From assembly GCA_029263415.1 (NCBI GenBank), contig JAJCXN010000051.1, positions 186,001 to 250,000 of the forward strand: a DNA stretch of 64,000 nucleotides. The letters run 5' to 3'. Shown here piece after piece: positions 52,242 to 62,518 of the stretch (its first letter is position 1; the number at the start of each line of letters is the position of its first letter). Source of the DNA: Acidobacteriota bacterium (GTDB lineage Bacteria > Acidobacteriota > Thermoanaerobaculia > Multivoradales > Multivoraceae). The notes under the pieces were generated by a model, which was given only the letters and a program-made list of their open reading frames with translations, was not told the DNA's origin and did not search any database. The translations under genes and the position numbers were made by a program.

Positions 52242-55200
52242 CTATTCGATGATGTGCATCGAGCCGATGTCTTCATTGCTGATGATCCCGAGCGCGGTTA
52301 GGTCGTGACGTATCGAGAAACTTCCCGACGTACTTCCGCCGAAGGTTCCCGAGAAGTTCACCGCGTCTTCGTCCGCACCTGAAGCACCGGTGACCGAGAA
52401 GTTCCCTATCGTCGAGAAGATCAGGTCGCCGGAGTTGGTGAAGGTGATCGCATCAACGTCTTCGCTGGAGCTAGTGGACAATCCCACGTCGCTGCCGTCG
52501 AACAGCATGCTGAACGATCCGGAGGTGTTCGCACCCAGAGTGCCCGTGAACACCACGATGTCTTCGTCGCGCGGGCTGGCACCGTTGGCAGATGCGTTGC
52601 CCAATGTGGTGATTGCCAGATTGCCGCCGGTCAGAGCCAGGCCGTCGATGTCTTCACCATTGGCGGTCAGCCCGACGTCGCTACCGTCGAAGTACAGACT
52701 GAACGTTCCAGCGGTGGTCGTACCCAGCGAAGTGGGTGTGAACTGGACGATGTCCGAATCATCGACCGCAATACCGCCGACGGTTCCCGCAGCGGTGAAG
52801 CTCATGATGATGTCGCCACCCGGCAGCACCGCCATGCCCGAGATTTCGAGCGATCCGATGCCAACATCGCTACCGTCGAACTCGAGCGCCCAGATGCCCG
52901 TGCTCTCGTCGTAAGAGACGATGTCTTCATCGGTCACGGTGCCGACGCCAGGAACGGCGGTATTGCTGCGGAACGACATCCACAGGACCGGACCACCTCC
53001 ACCAACGGCATTCACCGTGATGCTGATGTTCGCTGAGCCCGGAAGGCCGCCACTGTCGGTCACTGAAGCAGTGATGGTGTGAGAACCCACTGACAGCGCG
53101 CTGGTTGCGAAGGAAGCGCCCGAACCGATGGCACCATCGATCGACGATGTCCAAGCCAAGCTCGCAGCGACATTGCCATCCTCGGTATCGGTCGCCGTAC
53201 CGGTGAAGGTCACCGAATCGCCGTCATTTGAGCTAGAACCGTTACCCGGCGTGATGATCGCTACCACCGGCGCGTCGTTGCTCACCGCATTCACCGTCAC
53301 CGTGATCGCATCCGAGTCCTGAAGGCCGCCACTGTCCGTCACTGAAGCAGTGATGGTGTGAGAGCCCACGGACAGGGCGCTGGTAGAGAACGAGGCGCCG
53401 CTGCCAATCGCTCCGTCTGAACTCGACGACCAGGAGAGATTTGCGGAGATGGTTCCGTCCTCCGTGTCGGTGGCTGTACCGGCGAAGTTGATCGAATCAC
53501 CATCGGTGAACGATGCACCATTCGACGGGTTCGTAACGGTCACACTCGGCGCGGTGTTGCTCACAGCATTGATGGTGACGGTGATGACATCAGAACTCGA
53601 AAGTCCACCGCTATCGGTCACCGAGGCGGTGATTGTGTGCGCGCCGATCGACAAGCCGGTGGTCGAGAACGACGCACCGCTACCAATCGCTCCGTCTAAG
53701 CTCGAGGCCCAGGTCAGGTTCGCTGACAGCGTGCCGTCTTCCGCGTCGCTCGCCGACCCTGAGAAGGCCACCGAATCACCAACGGTGAAGGTCGCTCCAT
53801 CAGAAGGCGTGCTGATCGACGCCACCGGAGCAGCGTTGCCACCCAAAGGCTTCACCGCGAAGACAAGATCATCGTTGTCGTCGTAGTTGCCGGTGCCACA
53901 AGAGCTCACCGAACCGTTGTAGCGGAACACCGCGCGGACCGCCTGCAAGCCGCCGGCGGGCAAGGTATAGGTGGCCGACAGTGTCTGCACACCACCGCCG
54001 GGCGGTGCGAGAGTCGCGACGAACGTCCACGAAGGACTGTTGGCGTTTGCTGTGTAGTAGAGGTCTAGGCTGTCTGAAGTCCCGGTGCTCCACGCATAAA
54101 CCGTCGCGTCGATCTGCACGATCGCCCCTTCGATGAAGTCTGAGCTGTCGAGGGTTGAAACCACGATGCGATCGTTCGACTCGTCGCTATGGTAGGAGCC
54201 CGAACCGCCATCAGTACACGCGTCGAGCGTGTTCGGCTGGTTCGGTTCTGGACCGAGGCTGTTGCGACCATCAAGCAACGCAACCGAATCGCAGGAGCTG
54301 CCTGCAATGGCGCACGCGGGGACCCCAAGGCCCGCGTCAAAGAGCGCCGTCTGAGGCCCGTTGTTGTTCGGGTCGACCACAGTGACGCTGATGTTGTCGC
54401 TACCCTGCGCGCCACCTGAATCGGTAACCGAGGCTGTGATGGTGTGCGTTCCGGCCGACAAAGCGCTGGTGGAGAAGGAACCTCCAGAACCGATGGAGCC
54501 ATCAATCGATGACGACCAACCCAGGCTCGCGGTGAGGCTGCCGTCTTCGGCGTCTGTTGCTGAACCGGCGAAAGAGACCGAGGCCCCAAGGCTTGACGAG
54601 GAGCCGTCAGCAGGCGCGGTGACGTTGACCACCGGGCTTGTGTTGGCGGGAATGTCGTCCCAGGTAACGATCGCGAATCCAAGGTTCTCTTCCTGGCTCT
54701 CGGAGGAAAAGTTGGGGAAGAAGTGACGCGTGTCAGTCCAGGCAATGAAGGCCTTGCCGTTCTGAGCGTCCAAGCCCAGATATTCGCCATATTGGTTGGG
54801 GTTGTTGTTCGGGTTGTCGATCGTGTTCTCGTTCGACGACGAGATTCCGGCGTTATTGAACTCGCCGCTGGGAGCAGAAACCGCTACGTTGGTTTCGAAC
54901 GATAGGCCGCAGTCGGTCGAGCGCGCCGCGTAGATCTCGATCGCGTCGTTACCCGCGTCGGCCCGAGCGTCGTGCCATGCAACCACAACATCGCCCGTTG
55001 ACTGGTCAACTTGCAAGAAGGAATGGAATTGGCTGCGGTTCGCCAGGCCGTCATCGTTGACCTTGACCGCTGCTGCCCAGCTGGTACCACCATTGGTCGA
55101 GCGTGACACCCAGACGTCGGTGTCGTTCTCGTCTTCGCCCGCCACGTAGTCGCCAAAGGTTGTGTAGAGGAAGCCGTCGCAAGGTCCGCCGGTGTTGTCC

Positions 55201-56516
55201 GCGCCGATCGCGCCAAAGGGACCGATTCCGCGCTCGTCCTGGGCGTCCGGGTTCGAGTTGTTGCTGAAAGCCACCAAACTGAAGTCGCGAACCTCTGTCG
55301 GTGTCGACCAGCTGACACCACCGTTGGTGGAGACAGTGTGGAACATCTCCTCGTTGTTGCAGGTGGCCTGGCATGACAGCGTGTTGAAGACCACGTGCAA
55401 GGTGCCGTCATCCTCCACTTCCAGTTCACAGCCGAGGTCAAAGCGGCTACCGCTGCCGCTGCCTGTACTCGCGGGGAGATCGACCTCGGTCCAGGTGGCG
55501 CCGTTATTTGACGAGTACGCCATCTTCTCGTTGTTATTGCGATCCCAGCAGGTGTAGTGGCGGCCGTAGAACGGGCTGGTGGTGTGGTTGTCGATGACGT
55601 AGAAGTTCTTGTCCTCGAGTTCGCCGCTGCTCCAGCTATTGCGAATCACGCCCTGGCCGTTCCAAGTGGCGCCTCCATCCGCAGACCTCGCAACCACCAT
55701 CGAGTAGGCAGTGGCGGTGGTGTTGCACAACAACATGTAGTTGATGAACACCTCGTTGTTGTCATTCCAATAGACCGCTGGGTCACTGCCGAAGACGCTG
55801 CCACTGCAGTTCATCCCGGCGTAGCCGGTCTGGTCCGGCGTACAGGTGTAGCCCCAGGTGTCGCCGCCATCGCCGGAGAAGAACACGGCCTGAATCCCGT
55901 TACCGCAGGTGCCGTTGATGGTGTCCCAGGTGTTGCCAGCTGCCACCATCTGGTTGTTGTTGTTGGGATTAACGGCGAGCTGAATTTCGCCCTGGTAGGT
56001 CTCGGGAGCGGGATTGTCCGTCGACGCGACGTTGCGATTGGCTCCGACCTCGGTCGCACGCCCGGGAATGCCGCCCGGCTGCGAAGTATCCGCCCTAAAT
56101 CGGTTGATCTTCGCGTCCACGTAGGTATTGCCGTAGAGGTCTCGTGAGCGCTTCTCGTTGAGCTCGATCCAACGCGTGTGCCAGTCGTTGAGAAACCGTG
56201 GCACCACAGTCTCGAACCGCCCTTTGAACATTTCGATCTTGTAGGCCTCAAGGGGGGAAATCGGCATCGCCCGCAAGTAGCTGTCGACCGCCGCAGGGTC
56301 ATCGTCCTTGCCATCGATCCGGGCCCTTAGCGCCGTGATCCGGCCATCCGTTTGCAGCTTCTCGAAGTCCGGGAGCAGGGTTGCGCGCAGAGTTTTTTGG
56401 TCTAGACCTTCTCTAGTTGCGCCTTGTGCGGCGAGTGGTGAGACGATCCCGAACGCGAATGCTAGAGCCAACGCAATGCTGGCTAAGAGTCGCAATGACG
56501 AAGTGGAGGTGGCCAT
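52242..56516 (-). CDS. Large secreted Asp-box / Ig-like repeat protein
   Basis: This 1424-residue protein has a signal peptide (about 1-30). The N-terminal region (about 100-590) is a sialidase-like beta-propeller with Asp-box motifs such as SGDGGDTWGY, SADGGATWNG, SNNGATWTEV, STNGGVSWST and STNGGTSWAA. Four near-identical Ig-like (PKD/cadherin-type) repeats of about 90 residues follow, each ending in HTITASVTDSGG, interrupted after the first by a beta-sandwich insert. The C-terminal part has repeated FDGSDVG and DEDIV units. Sialidase active-site residues are not identified, so it may be a binding or adhesion protein. The ATG at 56516 has GGAG seven bases upstream; an upstream start at 56552 is weaker. 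Confidence 0.87.
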   Translation of the reverse strand: MATSTSSLRLLASIALALAFAFGIVSPLAAQGATREGLDQKTLRATLLPDFEKLQTDGRITALRARIDGKDDDPAAVDSYLRAMPISPLEAYKIEMFKGRFETVVPRFLNDWHTRWIELNEKRSRDLYGNTYVDAKINRFRADTSQPGGIPGRATEVGANRNVASTDNPAPETYQGEIQLAVNPNNNNQMVAAGNTWDTINGTCGNGIQAVFFSGDGGDTWGYTCTPDQTGYAGMNCSGSVFGSDPAVYWNDNNEVFINYMLLCNTTATAYSMVVARSADGGATWNGQGVIRNSWSSGELEDKNFYVIDNHTTSPFYGRHYTCWDRNNNEKMAYSSNNGATWTEVDLPASTGSGSGSRFDLGCELEVEDDGTLHVVFNTLSCQATCNNEEMFHTVSTNGGVSWSTPTEVRDFSLVAFSNNSNPDAQDERGIGPFGAIGADNTGGPCDGFLYTTFGDYVAGEDENDTDVWVSRSTNGGTSWAAAVKVNDDGLANRSQFHSFLQVDQSTGDVVVAWHDARADAGNDAIEIYAARSTDCGLSFETNVAVSAPSGEFNNAGISSSNENTIDNPNNNPNQYGEYLGLDAQNGKAFIAWTDTRHFFPNFSSESQEENLGFAIVTWDDIPANTSPVVNVTAPADGSSSSLGASVSFAGSATDAEDGSLTASLGWSSSIDGSIGSGGSFSTSALSAGTHTITASVTDSGGAQGSDNISVTVVDPNNNGPQTALFDAGLGVPACAIAGSSCDSVALLDGRNSLGPEPNQPNTLDACTDGGSGSYHSDESNDRIVVSTLDSSDFIEGAIVQIDATVYAWSTGTSDSLDLYYTANANSPSWTFVATLAPPGGGVQTLSATYTLPAGGLQAVRAVFRYNGSVSSCGTGNYDDNDDLVFAVKPLGGNAAPVASISTPSDGATFTVGDSVAFSGSASDAEDGTLSANLTWASSLDGAIGSGASFSTTGLSIGAHTITASVTDSGGLSSSDVITVTINAVSNTAPSVTVTNPSNGASFTDGDSINFAGTATDTEDGTISANLSWSSSSDGAIGSGASFSTSALSVGSHTITASVTDSGGLQDSDAITVTVNAVSNDAPVVAIITPGNGSSSNDGDSVTFTGTATDTEDGNVAASLAWTSSIDGAIGSGASFATSALSVGSHTITASVTDSGGLPGSANISITVNAVGGGGPVLWMSFRSNTAVPGVGTVTDEDIVSYDESTGIWALEFDGSDVGIGSLEISGMAVLPGGDIIMSFTAAGTVGGIAVDDSDIVQFTPTSLGTTTAGTFSLYFDGSDVGLTANGEDIDGLALTGGNLAITTLGNASANGASPRDEDIVVFTGTLGANTSGSFSMLFDGSDVGLSTSSSEDVDAITFTNSGDLIFSTIGNFSVTGASGADEDAVNFSGTFGGSTSGSFSIRHDLTALGIISNEDIGSMHIIE

Positions 56517-57028
56517 CGAATGCTCCTGAATTGGTTTGTGTGCAAAGGGCATGCGAGGCCTAAGGCGTACACCATCGAGTGAGCGCCGCGCCTATCTGAA
56601 ACTGGACTCCGGGGAGCCCATCTGAAAAGAGATGATGTGACCCTTCTATCAGTGAACGTGACTTTCCCGGTAGGCGAAAATTGGGATCGTTGCCGAGCCG
56701 GCCAGGCTCCAACGGGCGCCCGGTGGACGCGGGGGTTGAGACGCTAGCCATCTGCGCCTGACCATCTACGCCTGGCCATCGGTGTCGGCTGCGGCGTCGG
56801 GCATTGGGGTCGGGCATTGGGGTCGGCTAGCGGCCGGAATGGAATGTGGACCAAGCGGAGCTTTGCCACTCGCCACTCACTAGGCTGAGTCGGATCGTCG
56901 AAAGGAGATGTTTGAGAACCTCGGTTATCTCTTGGCACTAACCGGTTTTGCCTCTCCGAACACGCGGGAGGCCGCACAAGGAGACGGCATGTGGCTATCG
57001 GCGCCTAGTCCTTTGCGGCGGTACGTGT
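56517..57028. other. Upstream region with short tandem repeats
   Basis: This is 512 bp between the secreted-protein gene start and the RND exporter stop. A 13-bp unit, GTCGGGCATTGGG, is present about 2.4 times (56796-56826), and a looser 14-bp repeat of CCATC-T-CGCCTG type lies just before it (about 56745-56790). Small frames on both strands are not convincing. Confidence 0.45.
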
Positions 57029-59725
57029 TCACCCTGCGATCACCTCCCGCGACTCGCGCTCACCGTCGAGCAGCCGAATACAGGTCGGAACCACGAGCAA
57101 CGTCACCGCGAGGCAGCCGAGAACACTGAGTACCAACAGCGCTCCGAGCCGCGCGTTCGCCGGCACTTGAGAGAGCGTGAGAATCCCGAATCCCAGCGCC
57201 ACGGCACAGGCATCGGTCACGACGGCCGGTCCAGTCTTTCCTAGCGCACCGGACACCGCATCGGTCACCGTGCGGCCTTCGACGCGCTCCTTTTGATAGC
57301 GACTGACCAGATGAATCGCAAAGTCCACTCCGACACCTAGGGTCATGCCCGCAAACATCGACGTTGCGACCCCCAGCGGGATGTCGAGAAGGCCCATCGC
57401 GACAAAGATCGACAACACGGCTGCCGTCGGCGGCAGAAGGCAACACAGGCCCCAACGCCACGAGCCAAGCAGCAGACTCGCAACCAGGAAGATCCCTACA
57501 AACGAGAGCAAGAGCGAGCGCAGCTGGGTCGTGACGACGCCATCGATCAATGCTTGGCTTACGGCGACGTCGCCGCCGAAACGGATGCTCACTCCGTTGG
57601 GCTCAAGCTGCTGGGCGGCAAAGTCTTCAATCACCGTCATCAGAGCCTCGGTCGCCGCGTAGTTTGAGTCGCGCAGATAGATACTGACCAGCGCCTTGCC
57701 GTAGTCATCGGTCACCAGCTGACCGCGGCGATCTGCTCCACGGATGGAGTCGTAGTTGTGCCACCGGATTCGCGCCTGCGACCGGCCTGCCGGTAGGGCC
57801 CGCGACCTCGGATCATCTGGTCGCATCATGAATCCAACTGTTTCGAGGAAGCGGGCAGGCCCGAGCACGCCGCCAACGCCTGGCTGCTCGTTGACAAAGC
57901 TCTCGAAGCGACCGATCACGGCCAGCAGCTCGGGGATCATGAGCGGCTCACGGTGTATCTCGTAGCCAATCCGGTCGCCGGCCTTGGGGCGCAGCCAGAA
58001 TTTGGCGGAGCCTCGTTGGCGCGGCGTGCTGAGCAGCAAGCGCCCCTGCTCATCCCGCTCAACCCTTTCGACCTCGGTGCGCCATTCCTTCGGGGCCGGC
58101 GCCGAACCCGAGTCGGCCGCCCGCACCTCGAATAGCCGCAACGAGCTTCCCGCCAGCGATGCCGTGCCCGTCTCGGGGAGGGTCAGGGCGAAGTCGCCGA
58201 GATCAACGGCATCGATTTCCCCAACGAGGTGGACGACCTCGGAGGAGACCTCGACTAGCAGGCGATGGGAGCCGAGAAACTGGCGGTCGAAATGCCGGGT
58301 CGACTGAGCGAACGAGCTGCCTTCAGCGAAGCCGTCGATCCAGCTGTCCTGGACTTCGACTCTGGAGGCGCCCAGCGACGCGATGACCAGGAGGATGCCG
58401 ACGAAGGCAAGCAGGGCCCGCGGGCGTCGTGCGCCGAGAGCGGCTAGCCCCGGCAAGAATGGCAAACTTTTTGGTGACCGCTCACCAGCCAGCCAACGCT
58501 CGCGTGGCACCAAGACAAGCAGCGCGGGCACCACCGTCAGCGACCAGGCCAGGCAGACCAGGACGCCGAAGGCTGCGAACAAACCGAAGATGCGAACCGG
58601 GCCGATTGGGGAAAGTGCAAAAGAGAGGAACGCAGCAGCCGTGGTAAGCGATGTCTTGAGCACCGGCGGCGCCATCTCATCGAGCGTCGCGTCGACCGCG
58701 GAACGCCTTGAGAGGCCGGGCCTACGACCGAGAGCGGCAAAGCGCCGAAAGATGTGGATCTCGTCGGCGACTCCAATGGCGGTCAGGATCAACGGCAGAA
58801 CCGACGTCGTGAGGTAGATCGGCACTCCCAGCCAGCCCATGAGCCCGAAGACGATCAACAGGCAGCCCCCAGCCTCGGCCAGCGGCATCAGCGCGGCGGC
58901 CACCCGGCGAAAGGCAACGAAGAACACCAGGCCCATGATCACCAGGGCCGCGGGAACCAACGGCACCAGCAGCAGGAGCCGCTTCGACCAGCTCGTTGCC
59001 TGACTCCGCTCCCCAGACGGCTCTCGGCCAGTTTCGTGATCGAGGAGCGCCGCCGGTAGGCCCAGGTCGCTGAGGATGTGATGACCGAGCAGAGCCTCCG
59101 CGACCGGAGCGCCCACGATCTCGATGGATTCCCCTGTTTCCGTCGTGGGCGAATCGGCGATCAGGGCGCGAATGTCGGCGACAAGCCGGAGCCGATCCGC
59201 CTGTGGCGACACGCCGACGAAGATCGCCGCGCTCGAATCGTCGAACGAAACAAGAGTGCCGTCGTAGAGCTCGATGCGACGCAGGTCCTCGCGTAGTTGT
59301 TCAAGCGCTGCGCGGTCCTCGGGGACCGGCTCGAGCAACCGGCGAAAGGTGAGTGCGCCCGGCTGGTGGCGAAAGCTCTGCTCCGTGGCAAGGCTGATGA
59401 CATCTACGGGGCGCACACCGGGCATTTCAGCCAGCGCCGAGGTGAGCGCGGCGAGTCGACCCAGTACCGACGCTGCGAAGATGCCGCCGGGCGCTGGTGT
59501 TCGGATGACGACCGCGATGTCGTCGCGCAGACCGAACAATTCGCGAATGTCTCGATCGGTCTCGACGGCCTCTGATGCGCGCGGCACAAGCGCCCGGCCG
59601 CCGGTGCGCAGCTCCAAGCGGGTGACCCCGACCGCCGCTATCGCGAGCAGCCCCAGGGTTATCGCCAAGACGTGCCATGGCCGCGCAGCGGAGCCGCGAT
59701 GCACAGTGGAGAGCACGCTCGTCAT
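57029..59725 (-). CDS. RND/MMPL-family exporter
   Basis: This protein of about 898 residues has the duplicated exporter design: one transmembrane helix near the start, a large periplasmic loop, five helices (about 270-420), a second single helix and periplasmic loop, and five C-terminal helices (about 750-890). Typical sequences are VADEIHIFRRFAALGRRPG and GVGVDFAIHLVSRYQKERVEG, the conserved helix-4 region with Asp. It belongs to the MMPL/sterol-sensing-domain branch (lipid or hydrophobic-compound exporters) rather than the multidrug AcrB branch, which is longer. No adaptor gene is adjacent. The ATG at 59725 is preferred over the GTG at 59734. Confidence 0.88.
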   Translation of the reverse strand: MTSVLSTVHRGSAARPWHVLAITLGLLAIAAVGVTRLELRTGGRALVPRASEAVETDRDIRELFGLRDDIAVVIRTPAPGGIFAASVLGRLAALTSALAEMPGVRPVDVISLATEQSFRHQPGALTFRRLLEPVPEDRAALEQLREDLRRIELYDGTLVSFDDSSAAIFVGVSPQADRLRLVADIRALIADSPTTETGESIEIVGAPVAEALLGHHILSDLGLPAALLDHETGREPSGERSQATSWSKRLLLLVPLVPAALVIMGLVFFVAFRRVAAALMPLAEAGGCLLIVFGLMGWLGVPIYLTTSVLPLILTAIGVADEIHIFRRFAALGRRPGLSRRSAVDATLDEMAPPVLKTSLTTAAAFLSFALSPIGPVRIFGLFAAFGVLVCLAWSLTVVPALLVLVPRERWLAGERSPKSLPFLPGLAALGARRPRALLAFVGILLVIASLGASRVEVQDSWIDGFAEGSSFAQSTRHFDRQFLGSHRLLVEVSSEVVHLVGEIDAVDLGDFALTLPETGTASLAGSSLRLFEVRAADSGSAPAPKEWRTEVERVERDEQGRLLLSTPRQRGSAKFWLRPKAGDRIGYEIHREPLMIPELLAVIGRFESFVNEQPGVGGVLGPARFLETVGFMMRPDDPRSRALPAGRSQARIRWHNYDSIRGADRRGQLVTDDYGKALVSIYLRDSNYAATEALMTVIEDFAAQQLEPNGVSIRFGGDVAVSQALIDGVVTTQLRSLLLSFVGIFLVASLLLGSWRWGLCCLLPPTAAVLSIFVAMGLLDIPLGVATSMFAGMTLGVGVDFAIHLVSRYQKERVEGRTVTDAVSGALGKTGPAVVTDACAVALGFGILTLSQVPANARLGALLVLSVLGCLAVTLLVVPTCIRLLDGERESREVIAG

Positions 59726-59758
59726 CGCTGCCACCGTAGCCCGGAAGCCGCTACTCGA

Positions 59759-62098
59759 TCAAGGCACCGTATTGGACCAGGCGACGGTGTCTCCCGACTC
59801 GAAGCCATCGGTGAATATTAGCGTCGACGACAAGACATTGGTAAACGTGCAGGTGATCGCTTCGCCCAAATCGAGGTCGATAGTGGCCTCACCGGCCGCC
59901 ACGTCGACGCTTGTTCCACCGTCGGGGTCGTCACACGTAATCGACAACAACTGCCAGCCTGCCGCCACCGTCTCGGTGACCGTCTTTGTGCCCTCTGTCA
60001 GGTTGTTGAAAGTGCGTTGTTGCGGCAGCGTTGCATCGTTGTCGTCGTCGAGCGAGAAGCTCGCCATTCCACTGAAGGAGAAGTCGGTCCCGTCTTCGGG
60101 ATCCGACTGCTTGATAATCGTGATGTTGTGCGCTGGTGCAGCTGGGCCCTCACGGTCGCAGGCCGTGACACGGATGTCTCCTGTTGTCGATCCGGAGAGT
60201 CCGTCAAGCGCGCCGCCGGGCGCACCGACGAAGTCGATCTGGTAGGTGATATCGAAGAAGCTGTCGACGATGAAGGAGCCGTCCCCCAGGTCGGTGAGTG
60301 TCGTGTGGCCGGGGCTCGGCAGGCCGTTCGCAGAACCGGCCGTGATGCTCAGCTGAGCGAAATCTGGATCTCCGGGTGGCAGGGCACCGAGGAGATTCAC
60401 CATCTCGGTATCGAACACCTGGACGGAAGCCGGACCACCATGCGGCCCGGTGTCGGTCTGCACCTGGGCGGGCAGCTGGATACTTCGCTGGAACCCGGCG
60501 AGCGCACCGGTGCCATTGAGCTGGAGCTCAAGGGTGGACCCGAACGACTCAGTGCCGCCGCCCAAACCGCCGCCCGGGACGCTGCACGGAGTGGTGTCGC
60601 AAAAGAACGACAAGTGGCTGGAATCGACCTCGATCGTGGTTCCTGGAGGCAGTCCGTCAATGATCATGTGCACATCGTCAGGAGAGACATACGCGCCGCC
60701 CTCAGGTGGCAGGTTGACGGTGCCGAGGCCATTGTCCTCTTCCACGGAGTCCGCCTTCCCGGTGCGCGCCTCGACCCGCACGCTGCTCGTCGTCGAGCCC
60801 GAAAGGCCATCAAGCACGCCGCCGGGCGCGCCGATGAAATCGATCCGGTAGGTGATGTCGAAGAAGCTGTCGACATTGAAGGTGCCGTCGCCAAGATCTT
60901 CCAGGATCGTGTGACCGGGCGAAGGCAAGCCGTTGTCCGTGCCAGCCGTGATGACCAGACTGGCAAAGTCCGGGTCTCCGGCGGGCAGGCCGCCAAGCAA
61001 GGAGAACATGTCGGTGGGAAACGACTGCACCGGGTCTCCTGGGGTGCGCGGTCCGGTGTGGGTCTCCACCGTCGCCGGTAGACGCAGCGTGCGACGGAAG
61101 CTGCTGAGGGCGCCGGTACCCTCAAGTTGAAACACAAGCGTCGAGGAGAAGTTCTCCACTTCGCCACCCAGGTTGCCACCGGGCGAGCCACATTGGTTGG
61201 GCTGCTCGCAGATGAAGTTCGTATGCCTCGGATCGAGCTCGATGGTGGTGCCTGGAGGGAGGCCGTCGATGATCATGTGGACTTCCTGCGGGCTCAGGTA
61301 GTCGCAGCCGGGCGGTGGCAACACAACGGTGCCGGTGCCATCGTCGACCGCATTACAGGGATCTTTCTCCCCTGCCGCCGCGACCTGCAAAGAGCCCACG
61401 GTCGCGCCCGAAAGACCCGCAAGCGCTCCGCCGGGCGCGCCGGCGAAGCTGATCTGATAAGTGATGTCGAAGAAGCTATCGACTTGAAACTCGCTGCCGG
61501 GGGGCCCCAGGCGGGTTAGCGTCGTCTGACCAGGGCTCGGCAAGCCGAAAGCGGTACCGGCGACCACCTGCAGGCTCTGGAAGTCGGGGTCACCCGGCGG
61601 CAGGGCCCCCACTAACTGGAACATGTCGGTGGGAAAGGACTGCACCTCATCCCCAGGGTTGCGGGGCCCGGTGTGGGTCTGGACCGCGGCAGGCAACGCC
61701 AAGATGCGGTGGAAGCCGTCCAGGTCGCCGGTGCCTGTGAGCTCGAAGAGCAGTTCGGAATCGAACTCCTCCACTTCACCGCCGAGGGCCCCACCTGCCG
61801 CACCGCAGGTGCCAGGGTCCCTGCAGATGAACGCGGTGTGGATCGGCGCCAACTCGATGGTTGTGCCAGGGGGCAGGCCGTCGATGATCAGGTGCACTTC
61901 GGCGGGGCTGAGATAGGAACAGCCCGCGGGCGGCAGCATGACCGTGCCGCTGCCATCGTCGTTCACGACACAAGGGTCATCTGACTGAGAGTGGCCCGCG
62001 GCAACGGTTGCGAGGGCGCAGAACAGGCCCACAGCAACCACCCGACCTAGCCGCACATCGCAGCTGCGTGACCGTTCGTTCTCGTTGAAACTGCCCAT
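59759..62098 (-). CDS. Secreted protein with three tandem ~200-residue repeats and C-terminal DGFE motif
   Basis: This 779-residue protein has a signal peptide (about 13-36) and three homologous repeats of about 200 residues. Each starts with a G-T-V-x-L-P-P element, then HxIIDGLPPGTTIE, a pair of Cys (F-I/F-C and T/Q-C), LPSPG and VDSFFDITYQIDF-like ends. A surface-layer-type beta domain (about 630-740, ITIIKQSDPEDGTDFSFSG) follows, and the end is IFTDGFESGDTVAWSN. I recognise no enzyme. The ATG at 62098 has GGGGAG seven bases upstream; in-frame starts up to 62263 exist. The exporter gene follows 33 bases downstream on the same strand. Confidence 0.8.
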   Translation of the reverse strand: MGSFNENERSRSCDVRLGRVVAVGLFCALATVAAGHSQSDDPCVVNDDGSGTVMLPPAGCSYLSPAEVHLIIDGLPPGTTIELAPIHTAFICRDPGTCGAAGGALGGEVEEFDSELLFELTGTGDLDGFHRILALPAAVQTHTGPRNPGDEVQSFPTDMFQLVGALPPGDPDFQSLQVVAGTAFGLPSPGQTTLTRLGPPGSEFQVDSFFDITYQISFAGAPGGALAGLSGATVGSLQVAAAGEKDPCNAVDDGTGTVVLPPPGCDYLSPQEVHMIIDGLPPGTTIELDPRHTNFICEQPNQCGSPGGNLGGEVENFSSTLVFQLEGTGALSSFRRTLRLPATVETHTGPRTPGDPVQSFPTDMFSLLGGLPAGDPDFASLVITAGTDNGLPSPGHTILEDLGDGTFNVDSFFDITYRIDFIGAPGGVLDGLSGSTTSSVRVEARTGKADSVEEDNGLGTVNLPPEGGAYVSPDDVHMIIDGLPPGTTIEVDSSHLSFFCDTTPCSVPGGGLGGGTESFGSTLELQLNGTGALAGFQRSIQLPAQVQTDTGPHGGPASVQVFDTEMVNLLGALPPGDPDFAQLSITAGSANGLPSPGHTTLTDLGDGSFIVDSFFDITYQIDFVGAPGGALDGLSGSTTGDIRVTACDREGPAAPAHNITIIKQSDPEDGTDFSFSGMASFSLDDDNDATLPQQRTFNNLTEGTKTVTETVAAGWQLLSITCDDPDGGTSVDVAAGEATIDLDLGEAITCTFTNVLSSTLIFTDGFESGDTVAWSNTVP

Positions 62099-62518
62099 GT
62101 CGCTCCCCTTCGCCATAGTCGGGTTGCTGCCGGGCTGCCGGTCCGTGAGAAGGCCACGAACTTGCAGCCAAGCATCTAGTCTTCTGAAGATCCTACCTTT
62201 CAGAGTACACGACACCGGTACAACCCTCAAGCGGCGCCCCAGGCCACTGCGACGCGAGCGCAAGAGACCTCTTAGCGATCTCGGCGCCCTTCGTGGATCC
62301 CGATCTCGGGCTAGCCGTTCTTTTCGTCACCGAGAACGAGGTCGTCGTCCACGTTTCTGTGACGCGTCGTCGGGGTGCACTGCCACCGAGCCCCAGCTGT
62401 TACGGCGCTTCGGCCATACCCTGGGCTCGCAGCTGTCGTCGTCTCAGGAGAACACCGACGCTAGGCGTGATGTCGATCGCTTTCCAATCGAAGCGCGTTT
62501 ACAAATTGAGAAGACTGA
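62099..62518. other. Divergent upstream region
   Basis: This is 420 bp between the repeat-protein gene and the 91-residue frame on the plus strand. A plus-strand frame (62085-62531) is open but Arg-rich without features and is rejected. No repeats or terminators were seen. Confidence 0.4.

Noticed and set aside
60017-61081. 354-residue plus-strand frame opposite the three-repeat protein
   Set aside because: Repeats in the frame mirror those of the real gene on the other strand; no signal peptide or known domain.
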